From Streptomyces tsukubensis (GTDB lineage: Bacteria > Actinomycetota > Actinomycetes > Streptomycetales > Streptomycetaceae), in NCBI RefSeq assembly GCF_003932715.1, contig NZ_CP020700.1, forward strand, positions 4,300,501 to 4,364,500: a DNA stretch of 64,000 nucleotides, given 5' to 3'. Under the pieces are notes generated by a model that saw nothing but the letters and a program-made list of their open reading frames with translations, had not been told where the DNA came from and did no database searches. A program made the position numbers and the translations under genes. Shown one piece after another: positions 9,205 through 18,179 of the stretch (position 1 is the stretch's first letter; each line of letters opens with the position of its first letter).

Positions 9205-11208
9205 CTACTCCTGCGCGCCCCCCTCTCCGGCCGGGCCGTCCTGACGCCCCGCGCCGCCGCCCGGGCCGGGCAGATGCGCCGCCGCGAACGCGATCTCCAT
9301 CGCCACCTGCTTGATCCGCTCCTCGACCACCAGAGAGCCGTGCCCCGCGTCGTACCGGTAGACCTCGTGGACCGCGCCCCGGGCGGCCAGCCGGTCGACG
9401 TAGTTCTCCACCTGGCGGATGGGACAGCGCGGGTCGTTCACCCCCGCCGAGATATAGACCGGCGCCCGCACCGCATCCACATAGGTCAGCGGCGACGACG
9501 CCGCGAACCGCTCGGGCACCTCCTCCGGGGTCCCGCCCAGCAGCGTGCGGTCCATCGACTTCAGCGCCTCGATCTCGTCGTGGTACGCCGTGACGTAGTC
9601 CGCGACGGGCACCGCGGCCAGACCCAGCGCCCAGGCCCCCGGCTGGGTCCCCAGCCCGAGGAGGGTGAGATAGCCGCCCCAGGAGCCACCCGCCAGGATC
9701 AGCCGCTCCGGATCGGCCAGCCCCGACGCCACCGCCCACTCGCGGACCGCCGCGATGTCCTCCAACTCGATCAGCCCGACCCGGTGCTTGAGCGCGTCCG
9801 TCCACGCCCGGCCGTAGCCCGTCGAGCCCCGGTAGTTCACCCGGACCACCGCATAGCCCTGGTCCACCCAGGCCGCCGGGCCCGCCGCGAAGGAGTCGCT
9901 GTCGTGCCACGTCGGGCCGCCGTGGATCTCGAAGACCGTCGGCAGCGGACCCTCCGCCCCCGCGGGCCGCTGCACCAGCGCATGCACCTTCCCGCCCGGC
10001 CCCTCCACCCAGACGTCCTCCACCGGCACCGACTCCGGCGCCTTCGCACCCGGCGGGTCCAGCACGATCCCGCCCGCCGTCGACCGCACCTGCGGCGGCA
10101 GCGCCGCCGACGACCACAGATACTCGACCTCGCCGCCCGGGCGGGCCGTCGCCCCCGAGACCGAACCGGCCGGACTGTCGATCCGGGTCAGCCCGCCCGA
10201 CGCCAGGTCGTACCGCCACAGCTCACCGCGGGCCTCGAAGCTGTGCGCGACCAGCAGCCCGGAGCCGTCGGGATACCACTCGGCGTTCACATCGCCCGGC
10301 AGGTCGATCGCCAGCGGCGTCTCGGCCCCGGAGGCCACGTCCCAGATCATCGGCTCCCAGCGGCCCCGCCGCTGATGCCCCACCAGCAGCCGGGTGTCCC
10401 CGTCGACCGGGGCGAAGCCGAGGACCTCCAGCCCCAGCTCCTTGGTGCCGCCCTCGGTGTCGTCCAGCTCGGCGACCGTCTCACCGCCGAGGCCGACCAC
10501 CCGCAGCGCCGAGTGCATCGCATCGCCGTGCTCGGTGTGCTCGACGGCGATCAGTGTCCCGTCACGGGACAGATCGCCCACCCCGGCCGACTCCCGGTGC
10601 CGGTAGATCTCCACCGGCGGGCTGCACGCCGCCGCGTTCCGGACGACATGAATCGTCGTGCCGTCCTCGTCGGTGGACCGCCCGACCACCGCGACGCCGT
10701 TCCGGCCGATCGCCAGCCCCGCCGGATACGACGGATCCAGCCCCGGGGCGGCCGGCACGTCCGGCCCGCCGCCGAAGGGCTGCCGCAGCCATATGCCGAA
10801 CTCGTCCCCGTCCTTGTCCGAGAACCACCAGATCCACTCGCCGTCCGGAGACAGCACCCCGTCGGTCGTGCCGTTCGGCCGGTCGGTGACCTGCCGCTGC
10901 TCGCCGCTCGCCCGGTCCCATGCGTACAACTCGTACGTCCCCGTCGCATTGGAGACGAAGAGGGAACGGTCCGGAGCGTCCTGCGCCCAGTCGGGAAGCG
11001 ACACGCGCGGCGCCCGGAAGCGCTGCTCCCACAACGGGGACTGCCCGGGAAGCGACGACGCGGACCCCTGAGCCGCGGACCCCTGAGCCGCGGACCCCTG
11101 AGCCGCGGACCCCTGAGCCGCGGGCGTCCGAGCCGCGGAACCCTGCGGTGAGGACGGCGACGAATGCTGCGGCGACTCCGGCGCGTCCGGCTGTGTGTTC
11201 TCAGTCAT
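9205..11208 (-). CDS. Prolyl oligopeptidase (S9) family serine peptidase
   Basis: 667 residues. An N-terminal beta-propeller (about 60-400) with WD40-like blades (SPDGEWIWWFSDKDGDEFGIW, YPDGSGLLVAHSF) precedes an alpha/beta hydrolase domain. The nucleophile elbow is GGSWGGY, the acid is in NDPRCPI and the histidine in DAGHGSL, so the triad is complete. It probably cleaves small peptides or acyl-peptides in the cytosol, as no signal peptide is visible. ATG at 11208 is chosen because the upstream frame continues into the divergent promoter. The N-terminus contains four exact copies of a 15-bp unit (11068-11127) encoding repeats of A-A-Q-G-S. It diverges from the methyltransferase with a 70-nt gap. 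Confidence 0.92.
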   Translation of the reverse strand: MTENTQPDAPESPQHSSPSSPQGSAARTPAAQGSAAQGSAAQGSAAQGSASSLPGQSPLWEQRFRAPRVSLPDWAQDAPDRSLFVSNATGTYELYAWDRASGEQRQVTDRPNGTTDGVLSPDGEWIWWFSDKDGDEFGIWLRQPFGGGPDVPAAPGLDPSYPAGLAIGRNGVAVVGRSTDEDGTTIHVVRNAAACSPPVEIYRHRESAGVGDLSRDGTLIAVEHTEHGDAMHSALRVVGLGGETVAELDDTEGGTKELGLEVLGFAPVDGDTRLLVGHQRRGRWEPMIWDVASGAETPLAIDLPGDVNAEWYPDGSGLLVAHSFEARGELWRYDLASGGLTRIDSPAGSVSGATARPGGEVEYLWSSAALPPQVRSTAGGIVLDPPGAKAPESVPVEDVWVEGPGGKVHALVQRPAGAEGPLPTVFEIHGGPTWHDSDSFAAGPAAWVDQGYAVVRVNYRGSTGYGRAWTDALKHRVGLIELEDIAAVREWAVASGLADPERLILAGGSWGGYLTLLGLGTQPGAWALGLAAVPVADYVTAYHDEIEALKSMDRTLLGGTPEEVPERFAASSPLTYVDAVRAPVYISAGVNDPRCPIRQVENYVDRLAARGAVHEVYRYDAGHGSLVVEERIKQVAMEIAFAAAHLPGPGGGAGRQDGPAGEGGAQE
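11068..11127 (-). repeat. 15-bp coding tandem repeat, four units
   Basis: Four consecutive 15-bp units (AGCCGCGGACCCCTG on the plus strand) encode the A-A-Q-G-S repeats near the N-terminus of the S9 peptidase. The unit is a multiple of three, so copy-number change would keep frame and alter only the length of a disordered leader. Confidence 0.9.
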
Positions 11209-11278
11209 GACCCCATTCTGCGCCGGGCGCCGACAAACCGTTCGCGCTGTCCGCAGCCTGTGGATAACGTCGGGATTC

Positions 11279-12115
11279 ATGTACCTGCGAGAGATCCCCG
11301 AAGGCTGGCGAGAGACCAATAAATCCAACTGGGACGAGCGCGTCCCCATTCATATGACCGGTGACTTCTACGAGATCGACGCCTTCCTCGCGGGCAAGGA
11401 CCCGCTGCGCGATTTCGAAGTCGCGGAGGTCGGTGACGTGAGCGGACGCAGCCTGCTCCACCTCCAGTGCCACATCGGCCTCGACACCCTGGGCTGGGCA
11501 CGCCACGGCGCCTCGCGCGTCGTCGGCCTCGACTTCTCCGAACCGGCCGTCGAGAGCGCCCGCGCGCTCGCCGCGAAGATCGGTCTGGGCCCGGAGCGCG
11601 CCGCGTTCGTGGCCGCCGATGTGTACGACGCCGCGGCAGCCGTGCCCGAAGGGCCGTACGACATCGTCTACACCGGTGTCGGAGCCCTCAGCTGGCTCCC
11701 CGACATCAAGCGCTGGGCCGAGACCGCGGCGTCCTTCGTGGCGCCCGGCGGATTCCTCTACCTCGCAGAGTTCCACCCGATCACCGACGTCCTCGACGAC
11801 GAGACCGGTTCGCGCATCGTCCACGACTACTTCGCCCGCGAGCCGTGGCAGGAGGACGAGCCCGGAACGTACGCCGACCGGTCCGCCGAGACCGTCCACA
11901 ACCGAACGGTGGAGTGGCAGCATCCGATCGGCGAGGTCGTCTCGGCGCTCTGCGCCACCGGGCTGCGGCTGGAGTTCCTCCACGAACACGACGTGTCGCT
12001 GTTCGAACGCTTCGACTCCCTGGAGAAGCGGGACGGCTACCTCCGCTTCCCGGCCGGGCAGCCGCGGGTCCCGCTGATGTACTCCCTGAAGGCGAGCCGA
12101 CCGGCTGCCTCCTGA
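11279..12115 (+). CDS. Class I SAM-dependent methyltransferase
   Basis: 278 residues from ATG 11279. The SAM-binding motif I is atypical but readable: SLLHLQCHIGLDTL (about 60-73), followed by the acidic end of strand 2 in VVGLDFSEPAVE and motif II/III in DIVYTGVGALSWLPDIKRW. The C-terminal half (FLYLAEFHPITDVLDDETG) is typical of small-molecule methyltransferases of the UbiE/MenG-like group in Streptomyces. The substrate is unknown. The start lies only 70 nt from the divergent peptidase gene; a TGTGGATAAC-like -10 element sits just upstream (about 11260-11269), so the leader is short. Confidence 0.9.
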   Translation: MYLREIPEGWRETNKSNWDERVPIHMTGDFYEIDAFLAGKDPLRDFEVAEVGDVSGRSLLHLQCHIGLDTLGWARHGASRVVGLDFSEPAVESARALAAKIGLGPERAAFVAADVYDAAAAVPEGPYDIVYTGVGALSWLPDIKRWAETAASFVAPGGFLYLAEFHPITDVLDDETGSRIVHDYFAREPWQEDEPGTYADRSAETVHNRTVEWQHPIGEVVSALCATGLRLEFLHEHDVSLFERFDSLEKRDGYLRFPAGQPRVPLMYSLKASRPAAS

Positions 12116-12291
12116 CCACCGGCCGACCACCGGCCGACCCGCCGGTCCCGGGTGCCGCCCCGCGGTCGCCGCGGGCGGCACCGTACCGCCCTGACCGGGT
12201 CCGGCCGGCACCGTACTGTCGTGACCGGGCCCGGCCGGTCCGAGCCCCGGCCTGGCCCGGGCGACAGCCGCACGTACCGCCGTGACCCGTC

Positions 12292-12603
12292 TCAGCGGGC
12301 GCTGCCCCCGGCCCCCGCGGGCGGCAGCCGTACCACCGCCACCCCGCCGTCGAGATCCACGACGGAACGATTCGGCGGAGCGCCGTCCTCGTCGTCGTCC
12401 TTCATCAGCAGCGAACTCTGCCGCTCCTTCAGCTCCGTGGCCTTGCCCGGGGAGAACGCCGCGTGCAGTTGCTCGAAGCCGGTGGCGGACACCCGCCCGG
12501 TCCGTTTGCCACGGCCCGTCGCCCGCATCAGATAGTCGACGAAGGCTATGACCGTGAGCAGGATCACCAGCCCCGGAAGCGTCATGAAAATGATGAACTG
12601 CAT
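12292..12603 (-). CDS. DUF6191-like small membrane protein
   Basis: 103 residues. The N-terminal transmembrane helix (MQFIIFMTLPGLVILLTVIA) is followed by a cytosolic tail with the conserved run ATGFEQLHAAFSPGKATELKERQ, which matches small Streptomyces proteins annotated DUF6191. It lies 3 nt downstream of the phosphopantetheinyl transferase on the same strand, so the two are probably cotranscribed. Function is unknown; the family name is from memory of the FEQLHAAFSPGK motif. Confidence 0.75.
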   Translation of the reverse strand: MQFIIFMTLPGLVILLTVIAFVDYLMRATGRGKRTGRVSATGFEQLHAAFSPGKATELKERQSSLLMKDDDEDGAPPNRSVVDLDGGVAVVRLPPAGAGGSAR

Positions 12604-12606
12604 GCG

Positions 12607-13341
12607 TCAGTCTCCGTCGAGGTCGGGGGACGGGCCGGGGGTCCGCGCAGGTGTCCCCAGCACGGCGACGGCGGCCGCATAGCCGGGCCCGGCGGGGAGA
12701 TCGGTCAGCGCACAGGGGAGTTCGGCCCCCATGGGCCGCTGCTGCGGGACCGGCCCCGCGCCTACGTGAATGCCACTGACCCCCTCGCCCAGCCCGGCGC
12801 CGGTCGCCTTCAGCACGGACTCCTTACGGGTCCAGCAGCGGGCGAAGGCCAGTGGCCGGTCCGCCGGATGCAGCGCGTCCAGTTCGGTCCGCTCATGGGG
12901 ATGCAGCTGCCGGCTCACCTCAGCGACCGTCTGTTCGCCCGGGACCACTTCGACATCCACCCCCACGGCGGTGCGGGCGAGCGCGATCAGCACTCTGCCG
13001 TCCGTCGTACGGCTGGTGTGCGAGAGGGAGAAGTGCACCCGGTCTTCGGGGACCGCGGGCCGCCCGTGGGGCCCTCCGCAGCGGGAGCAGGGACGGCGCT
13101 CCATGGCGACGGCGGCGGGGGCGATGCCCAGATGCATGCCCAGCAGCCTGCGCAGGGCCACGTGCGCCACCGCATAGGCATGGCGGTCCTTAGGGCGTAA
13201 GAAGGCGTCCAGCCGGGACGACTCCTCCGCGTCGAGGAGATGGCGGTGGGACAGTGCCTCCTCGGCCAGCTCGGCCACCCGGCCGTACCAGACCAGGTCG
13301 ACGCCCGGGGGTGGTGCGAGGTGCTCGGCGGTCGTGGCCAT
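12607..13341 (-). CDS. 4'-phosphopantetheinyl transferase superfamily protein
   Basis: 244-residue Sfp-type transferase that attaches the phosphopantetheine arm of CoA to carrier proteins of fatty acid, polyketide or nonribosomal peptide synthases. The magnesium-binding motif GVDVE and the catalytic WTRKESVLKATG are both intact, along with the upstream HFSLSHTSR strand. Length and order suit the Sfp/EntD group. ATG at 13341 has GAGG 5-6 nt upstream. It sits outside any obvious biosynthetic cluster and is a candidate broad-specificity activator. Confidence 0.93.
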   Translation of the reverse strand: MATTAEHLAPPPGVDLVWYGRVAELAEEALSHRHLLDAEESSRLDAFLRPKDRHAYAVAHVALRRLLGMHLGIAPAAVAMERRPCSRCGGPHGRPAVPEDRVHFSLSHTSRTTDGRVLIALARTAVGVDVEVVPGEQTVAEVSRQLHPHERTELDALHPADRPLAFARCWTRKESVLKATGAGLGEGVSGIHVGAGPVPQQRPMGAELPCALTDLPAGPGYAAAVAVLGTPARTPGPSPDLDGD

Positions 13342-13373
13342 GTAAACCTCGTCTTTTCTGCGGTTCTTCGGTT

Positions 13374-13455
13374 GTACGGCTACCCGGCTATCCGGCATCC
13401 GGTTCTACGGCTACCCGGCATCCGGCTGTACGGCGGAACGGCTGTACGGCCGGGG
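13374..13455. repeat. Degenerate short tandem repeats upstream of the PPTase gene
   Basis: Repeated variants of CGGCTACCCGG, CCGGCATCCGG and CTGTACGGC occur back to back. They lie in the leader of the PPTase gene and do not form a clear coding frame. Slippage-type expansion is likely; any regulatory role is unproven. Confidence 0.6.
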
Positions 13456-13566
13456 GACGGCGTTGCCCGCCCGGCGCGAGCCGCCCGGTCCGCGCGGCGG
13501 CCGGCCTCTGATCCGGCGCCGTCCGGGCCGGACCTCCAGTGGATCACCCGCTCCGGGAACCGGCAA

Positions 13567-13594
13567 GGGTCCGCCGCCCGAAGGCAGCGGACCC
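13567..13594 (-). terminator. Hairpin downstream of terD
   Basis: Twelve-bp stem with one mismatch (GGGTCCGCCGCC / GGCAGCGGACCC) and a CGAA loop, 24 nt past the terD stop. Confidence 0.6.
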
Positions 13595-13618
13595 TGTGCA
13601 ATCAGTGCGCCGGCACCG

Positions 13619-14194
13619 TCAGATGTTGACGCCGAAGTCCTGGGCGATACCGCGCAGACCGGAGGCGTACCCCTGGCCCACCGCACGGAACTTCCACTCC
13701 GCGCCGTGGCGGTACAGCTCGCCGAAGACCATCGCGGTCTCCGTCGAAGCGTCCTCGCTGAGGTCGTAGCGGGCGAGCTCGGCGCCGCCGGCCTGGTTGA
13801 CCACGCGGATGAACGCGTTGCGCACCTGGCCGAAGGACTGGCCGCGGCTCTCGCCCTCGTGGATCGAAACGGGGAAGACGATCTTCTCGGCGTTGGCCGG
13901 GACGGCGGCCAGGTCGACCTTGATCTGCTCGTCGTCGCCCTCGCCCTCACCGGTGAGGTTGTCACCGGTGTGCTCGACGGCGCCCTCGGGGCTCTTGAGG
14001 TTGTTGAAGAAGATGAAGTGCTGGTCGGAGAGGACCTTGCCGGCACCGTCGATCAGGAGCGCGCTCGCGTCGAGGTCGAAGTCCGTCCCGGTCGTGGTGC
14101 GGACGTCCCAGCCGAGGCCGACGATGACCGCGGTAAGGCCAGGGGCCTCCTTGGTAAGCGAGACATTGCCGCCCTTGGAGAGGCTGACACCCAT
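13619..14194 (-). CDS. terD: TerD family protein
   Basis: 191-residue TerD/CABP-type calcium-binding protein; the family is linked to tellurite and stress resistance and to differentiation in Streptomyces. The N-terminus [20 protein letters not shown] and the VGLGWDVR segment are diagnostic. Acidic calcium-site residues lie in [15 protein letters not shown] and in [13 protein letters not shown]. Length is standard. The start ATG at 14194 follows from the conserved N-terminus. Streptomyces carry several paralogues, so the symbol marks the family rather than a unique locus. Confidence 0.95.
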   Translation of the reverse strand: MGVSLSKGGNVSLTKEAPGLTAVIVGLGWDVRTTTGTDFDLDASALLIDGAGKVLSDQHFIFFNNLKSPEGAVEHTGDNLTGEGEGDDEQIKVDLAAVPANAEKIVFPVSIHEGESRGQSFGQVRNAFIRVVNQAGGAELARYDLSEDASTETAMVFGELYRHGAEWKFRAVGQGYASGLRGIAQDFGVNI

Positions 14195-14458
14195 GGAAAT
14201 CCCTGCCCAATCCGGCGCGGGCCGCGCCTTTCTTGACGTTTCCTTTGCCCAATATGCCCAACGAGCCGCCCCCGGGTCCGGTTCCCGGATACGACAAAGA
14301 CTTCTTGTCGGGTTAGTTCCCGGAAGGCCGCCGCAACAGCCACCGCAGTACCCGCAACACCCACCGCAACACCCACCGCAGCGGCCTCCGCAGCAGCAGT
14401 GACGGCGGCTGTTGCGAGGACCCGGACCCGTTTCCCGTACCTCCGGCCGCACCACGGT

Positions 14459-15946
14459 TCACGCACTCCCGGCAGCTGCCCCCGCCTCCGCCGCCCCCTT
14501 CTTCTCCCGCCTCCCTCTCGCACGCTCCAGCAGATGCGCCGTGACGAAGCCGACGACCGCGCAGACCGCGATCAGCGGCGTCTGATTCGACGCGTCCGGC
14601 CCGAGCAGCAGCGTGGTCAGCAAGGCGCTGGTGACGGGCAGCCGGGTGACCGCCGCCGTCGCGGTCACCATTCCGAGCGCGAGCCCCGAGGTCGTCCCGA
14701 GCCCCGGCAGCCCCGAGCAGGCCACCCCCATCGCCGCCCCGAGCAGCACGGCCGGGAAGATCGGCCCGCCGCGCAGGCTGCCGAGCGCGATGCCCCAGGC
14801 CAGCCCCTTGCAGACGACGAGCACCAGGAGCGCGGCGACCGGCCAGGCGCCCGGATCGGCGGCGAGCGCCCCGAGCGTGGTCTGCCCGGAGAGTGCCGCC
14901 TCGGCCGGGGACCGGCCGGTGATCAGGGCGTACGCGGCGATGAGCACCCCGACGGCGACGGCGCAGGCCACCGTGCGCGGCGCGGTGCGCAGCTCGGTCC
15001 ACCGGGCGGTGACCGTACCGATCCGGTGGGCGGAGAACACGATCACGGCGATCAGTACGGCGACGGGCACGCCCCACAGGAAGTCCCCGGGGTCCGGGGT
15101 GGTGTTCGGCGGTACGGACGGCAGTTCGAGCGCGCCCGTGGAGAAGCCGGTCCATCTGCCGAAGCCGGTGAAGACGAGCGCGCCGACCCCGCTGGCCAGC
15201 AGACAGGGCAGCAGCAGGACGAAGAGCTGGGTACCGGCCAGCCCCGCCGCTTCGACGACCATCACGACCGCGACCAGCGGCCCGCCGAAGATCGTGGAGA
15301 TCGCGGTGGTCGATCCGCTCATCGCCAGCACCAGTCCGGCCTTCGGATGGGCGGAACGTTTCACGGACCCGAGGGCGAGGAGCGCGAGACCGCTGCCGAG
15401 CGCCATCAGAGGGGCCTCGGGCCCGAGCACCACGCCCAGCGGCAGCGTCGCGAGCGCCGCGATCACGACGCCCGGCAGCGCCGACGGCCCGAGCGGCGGC
15501 CCGCCGAGCCCTTTCACCGGCTGGTGACCGCCGCCGCCGGGGAGACGGGTGACGACCGGCACGAGGATCAGCCCGGCCAGCAGCAGCGCGGGCAGCGGCC
15601 ACCACCAGGGGGCTTCGGCATAGCCGACGGCTTTCGGCAGATCGGTCCAGACGGCACGCTGGAGTTCGTGCTGAAGGCTGACGAAGAGGAAGGCGAGAAG
15701 GGCGATCGGGGCGCCGAGGACCGCCGAGAAGAGCAGCAGGGTCAGATATCCGCGGCTTCGAAGAATGTCCCCCAGGGGCACCGCGCTGGCCGTCCCCGGC
15801 CCGCTGGGCGCGGCGCCCTGACTCCCCGGGCCCTCCCCCTCGGAGCCCTGCGACTTGGCGCCCTTCCCCGGTGGCCCTCCGGCGGCGGATCCGGAACCGG
15901 AGCCGCCGCTCCCGCCCGGTGCCGCGCTTCCCTCGTCCGTACCCAT
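14459..15946 (-). CDS. CLC-type chloride channel/transporter family protein
   Basis: 495-residue multi-pass membrane protein with about ten hydrophobic helices after a disordered Gly/Ser-rich N-terminus of about 50 residues. Of the three CLC ion-pathway motifs, the gating-glutamate one is VLGPEAPLMALGS (canonical GxEGP, here GPEAP), and the GxFxP-type motif is present as RGGPIFPAVLLGAAMG. The first motif, normally GSGIP, is strongly altered (GGGGHQPVKG). This is a divergent CLC subgroup common in Streptomyces; whether it exchanges protons or is a channel cannot be read. ATG at 15946 was chosen, with a TTG at 15958 as an alternative. Confidence 0.82.
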   Translation of the reverse strand: MGTDEGSAAPGGSGGSGSGSAAGGPPGKGAKSQGSEGEGPGSQGAAPSGPGTASAVPLGDILRSRGYLTLLLFSAVLGAPIALLAFLFVSLQHELQRAVWTDLPKAVGYAEAPWWWPLPALLLAGLILVPVVTRLPGGGGHQPVKGLGGPPLGPSALPGVVIAALATLPLGVVLGPEAPLMALGSGLALLALGSVKRSAHPKAGLVLAMSGSTTAISTIFGGPLVAVVMVVEAAGLAGTQLFVLLLPCLLASGVGALVFTGFGRWTGFSTGALELPSVPPNTTPDPGDFLWGVPVAVLIAVIVFSAHRIGTVTARWTELRTAPRTVACAVAVGVLIAAYALITGRSPAEAALSGQTTLGALAADPGAWPVAALLVLVVCKGLAWGIALGSLRGGPIFPAVLLGAAMGVACSGLPGLGTTSGLALGMVTATAAVTRLPVTSALLTTLLLGPDASNQTPLIAVCAVVGFVTAHLLERARGRREKKGAAEAGAAAGSA

Positions 15947-16146
15947 GCCCCCACTCAAAGCCCCGCCGATGCCGCCTGCGCGGGGACGGGCCCGTACGGG
16001 TGAGCTTGTGCCCGTACGGACCAGTGCGACTCGCCCGCACGCCGTACCGCCGGTTCGCTGGCTGCACCGGTACGTACAGCCGGCGCAGGCCCGGTATCCG
16101 GTACGGCGGCGGCGGAGAGCGACAGCAACGGCGGCGGAGGCGGCGC

Positions 16147-17544
16147 ATGGCACAGGAACCACCGGACGCCACCGGCCCGCCCGACGACCCCCGCAAGATC
16201 CCGGGCGACGGCTCTCGCGAAGTCCCGCCCGGCAGCCCCGGCAAGGTCCCGGGCGCCCACACCCCCGATGAACTGAAGCGACTGCGGGAGCGCGTCGCAG
16301 CACTGGAGAGCGCGCAGCAGACCGCCGTACGCCCCGGGCACCACCGGGTCCGCGCCTTCTTCTCCGCCCTGCTGATCGTCGTCGGCTGTGTGCTCGCCCC
16401 CCTGAGCGTGGTCGCCGCTTGGGCCGCCCAGGAGGTCGGGAACACGGACCGGTACGTGGCGACCGTCGCCCCGATCGCCGCCAACGGCGATGTGCAGAAC
16501 GCGGTGGCGAACCGGGTCACCGACGCGGTGATGCAGCACATCGACCTCAACACCCTCCTGGAGGGCGTCGCTCCGGCCGACCGGCCCCGGCTGACGGCCG
16601 CACTCGGCAAGCTGGGCGGCGCTCTGGAGAACGCGCTCAAGAGCTTCGTCCACGACAAGGCGAAGCAGGTCGTCGCCTCCGACCGCTTCCAGACCTTCTG
16701 GACGGACGCGAACCGGAAAATCCACAGCTCTGTGGACAAAGCGCTGACCGGCAGCGGCGGAGGAGCGGTCAAGCTCACCGACAACGCCGTCCAGATCGAC
16801 CTGGCGCCCGTGATCGACCAGGTCAAAGAGCGTCTGGTGGCCGACGGACTGACCGCCGCCGGCAAGATCCCCGAGGTCCACACCCAGTTCACGATCGTCA
16901 AATCCGATGACATCGGAAAGCTGAAGACCGGGTTCCGGCTGCTGCAGCTGGCCGGGTTCTGGCTGCCGGTCCTGGCGATCCTGCTGGTCGCGGCCGGAGT
17001 GCTGCTGGCCCTGCGCCGCCGCAGGGCCCTCGTCGCCGCCGCCCTCGGGGTCGCCTTCGCGACCCTGGTCCTCGGCCTGGGACTGACCGTCTTCCGGGCG
17101 GTCTATCTGGATGCCCTGCCGCCGTCGGCCTCCCAGCCGGCCGCCGGAGCCGTGTACGACGCGCTGGTCAGGCTGATGCGTACGACCATCCGCATGGTCG
17201 TCGTCCTCGGGATCGTGGTCGCGCTGGCCGCCTGGCTGACCGGACCGGGCCGCCGCGCCGCCCTCGTACGGCAGCTCTGGCACTCCGGCATCCGGTCCGT
17301 CCGGTCCACCGCCGACCATTACGGCATGCGTACGGGCCCGGTCGGACCGTGGATCCACCGCTACCGCCGCTGGATCGTCTGGGCGCTGGTCGCGGTCGCG
17401 CTCGTCGTCTATCTGGTGTGGAGTTATCCCACGGCATGGGTTGTGGTCGGTATCGCTCTGGCCCTGCTGCTCGCCTTCGCGATCGTCGATTTCCTCGATG
17501 AGGACCCGGCCGCGGACATCACCCGAACGGGTGCATCCGAATAG
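16147..17544 (+). CDS. Conserved integral membrane protein
   Basis: 465 residues from ATG 16147 with GGAGG 7 nt upstream. There is a disordered N-terminus with a short coiled coil (DELKRLRERVAALESAQQ), TM1 (about 72-92), a large extracellular helical domain (about 95-255, starting EVGNTDRYVATVAPIAANGDVQNAVANRV), then four or five TM helices and a short acidic tail. The GNTDRYVATVAPIA start of the outer domain is highly conserved in actinobacterial membrane proteins of unknown function. It faces away from the CLC gene. Confidence 0.85.
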   Translation: MAQEPPDATGPPDDPRKIPGDGSREVPPGSPGKVPGAHTPDELKRLRERVAALESAQQTAVRPGHHRVRAFFSALLIVVGCVLAPLSVVAAWAAQEVGNTDRYVATVAPIAANGDVQNAVANRVTDAVMQHIDLNTLLEGVAPADRPRLTAALGKLGGALENALKSFVHDKAKQVVASDRFQTFWTDANRKIHSSVDKALTGSGGGAVKLTDNAVQIDLAPVIDQVKERLVADGLTAAGKIPEVHTQFTIVKSDDIGKLKTGFRLLQLAGFWLPVLAILLVAAGVLLALRRRRALVAAALGVAFATLVLGLGLTVFRAVYLDALPPSASQPAAGAVYDALVRLMRTTIRMVVVLGIVVALAAWLTGPGRRAALVRQLWHSGIRSVRSTADHYGMRTGPVGPWIHRYRRWIVWALVAVALVVYLVWSYPTAWVVVGIALALLLAFAIVDFLDEDPAADITRTGASE

Positions 17545-17622
17545 CGGTACGAGAGGTCCGGTCCGACGCTCGAATCCGGACCCCGTATGCGTCGGGCGTA
17601 CGGGACGACGAAGGAGAGTCCC

Positions 17623-18093
17623 ATGACCCAGGCACCACAGCCGACCGGGACCCCGCCGCACAGGTCCGGGGCCCACGGCACCGGCCCCGGTTCATCGGGC
17701 AACAGCTCATGGGCGGTCGGCGGGGTCGTTTTCGCCGGGGTCCTGATGCTGTGCAGCGGTGTCCTCGCGATCCTCCAGGGCATCGCGGCCATCAACAAGG
17801 ACGTGATCTACGGAACGGTCGGGGACTACGTCTACCGGATCAACCTCACCGGCTGGGGCTGGATCCACCTGATCATCGGCATCCTGCTGGTGATCGCCGG
17901 CTACGGGGTGCTCAAGAACATGGAGTGGGCGCGCTGGCTGGGCATCTTCCTGGCCTCCATCAGCCTGATCGCCCAGTTCCTGTTCCTCCCGTATCTGCCG
18001 GTCTGGGCCCTGATCGTGATCGCGATCGACGTGTTCATCATCTGGGCACTGGCGGTGTACCGCCCGGAGGACCCGGAAGCTCGGCTGCTCTGA
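17623..18093 (+). CDS. DUF7144-like four-TM membrane protein
   Basis: 156-residue membrane protein starting at ATG 17623 with AAGGAGAG upstream. Four TM helices fill about 32-150; the conserved run NLTGWGWIHLIIGILLVIAG and NMEWARWLGIFLASISLIAQFLFLPYLPVWALIVI identify the actinobacterial small membrane family (DUF7144, from memory). Function unknown. A strong hairpin follows. Confidence 0.85.
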   Translation: MTQAPQPTGTPPHRSGAHGTGPGSSGNSSWAVGGVVFAGVLMLCSGVLAILQGIAAINKDVIYGTVGDYVYRINLTGWGWIHLIIGILLVIAGYGVLKNMEWARWLGIFLASISLIAQFLFLPYLPVWALIVIAIDVFIIWALAVYRPEDPEARLL

Positions 18094-18110
18094 TCCTTCC
18101 CGCGGTTACG

Positions 18111-18140
18111 GCGGTGGGTGCCGGCCCCGGCACCCACCGC
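18111..18140. terminator. Bidirectional hairpin between convergent genes
   Basis: Perfect 14-bp stem (GCGGTGGGTGCCGG and its complement) with a 2-nt loop, located between the convergent membrane-protein gene and the secreted propeller gene. Confidence 0.75.
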
Positions 18141-18179
18141 CGCTCCCTGCCCACCGGACTCACCGAACTCACCAGCCCC

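Noticed and set aside
8152..11151. Long plus-strand open frame opposite the SURF1 and S9 peptidase genes
   Set aside because: Arg/Pro-rich, no recognisable domain, and fully antisense to two genes with complete catalytic motifs. It is a frame left open by high GC.
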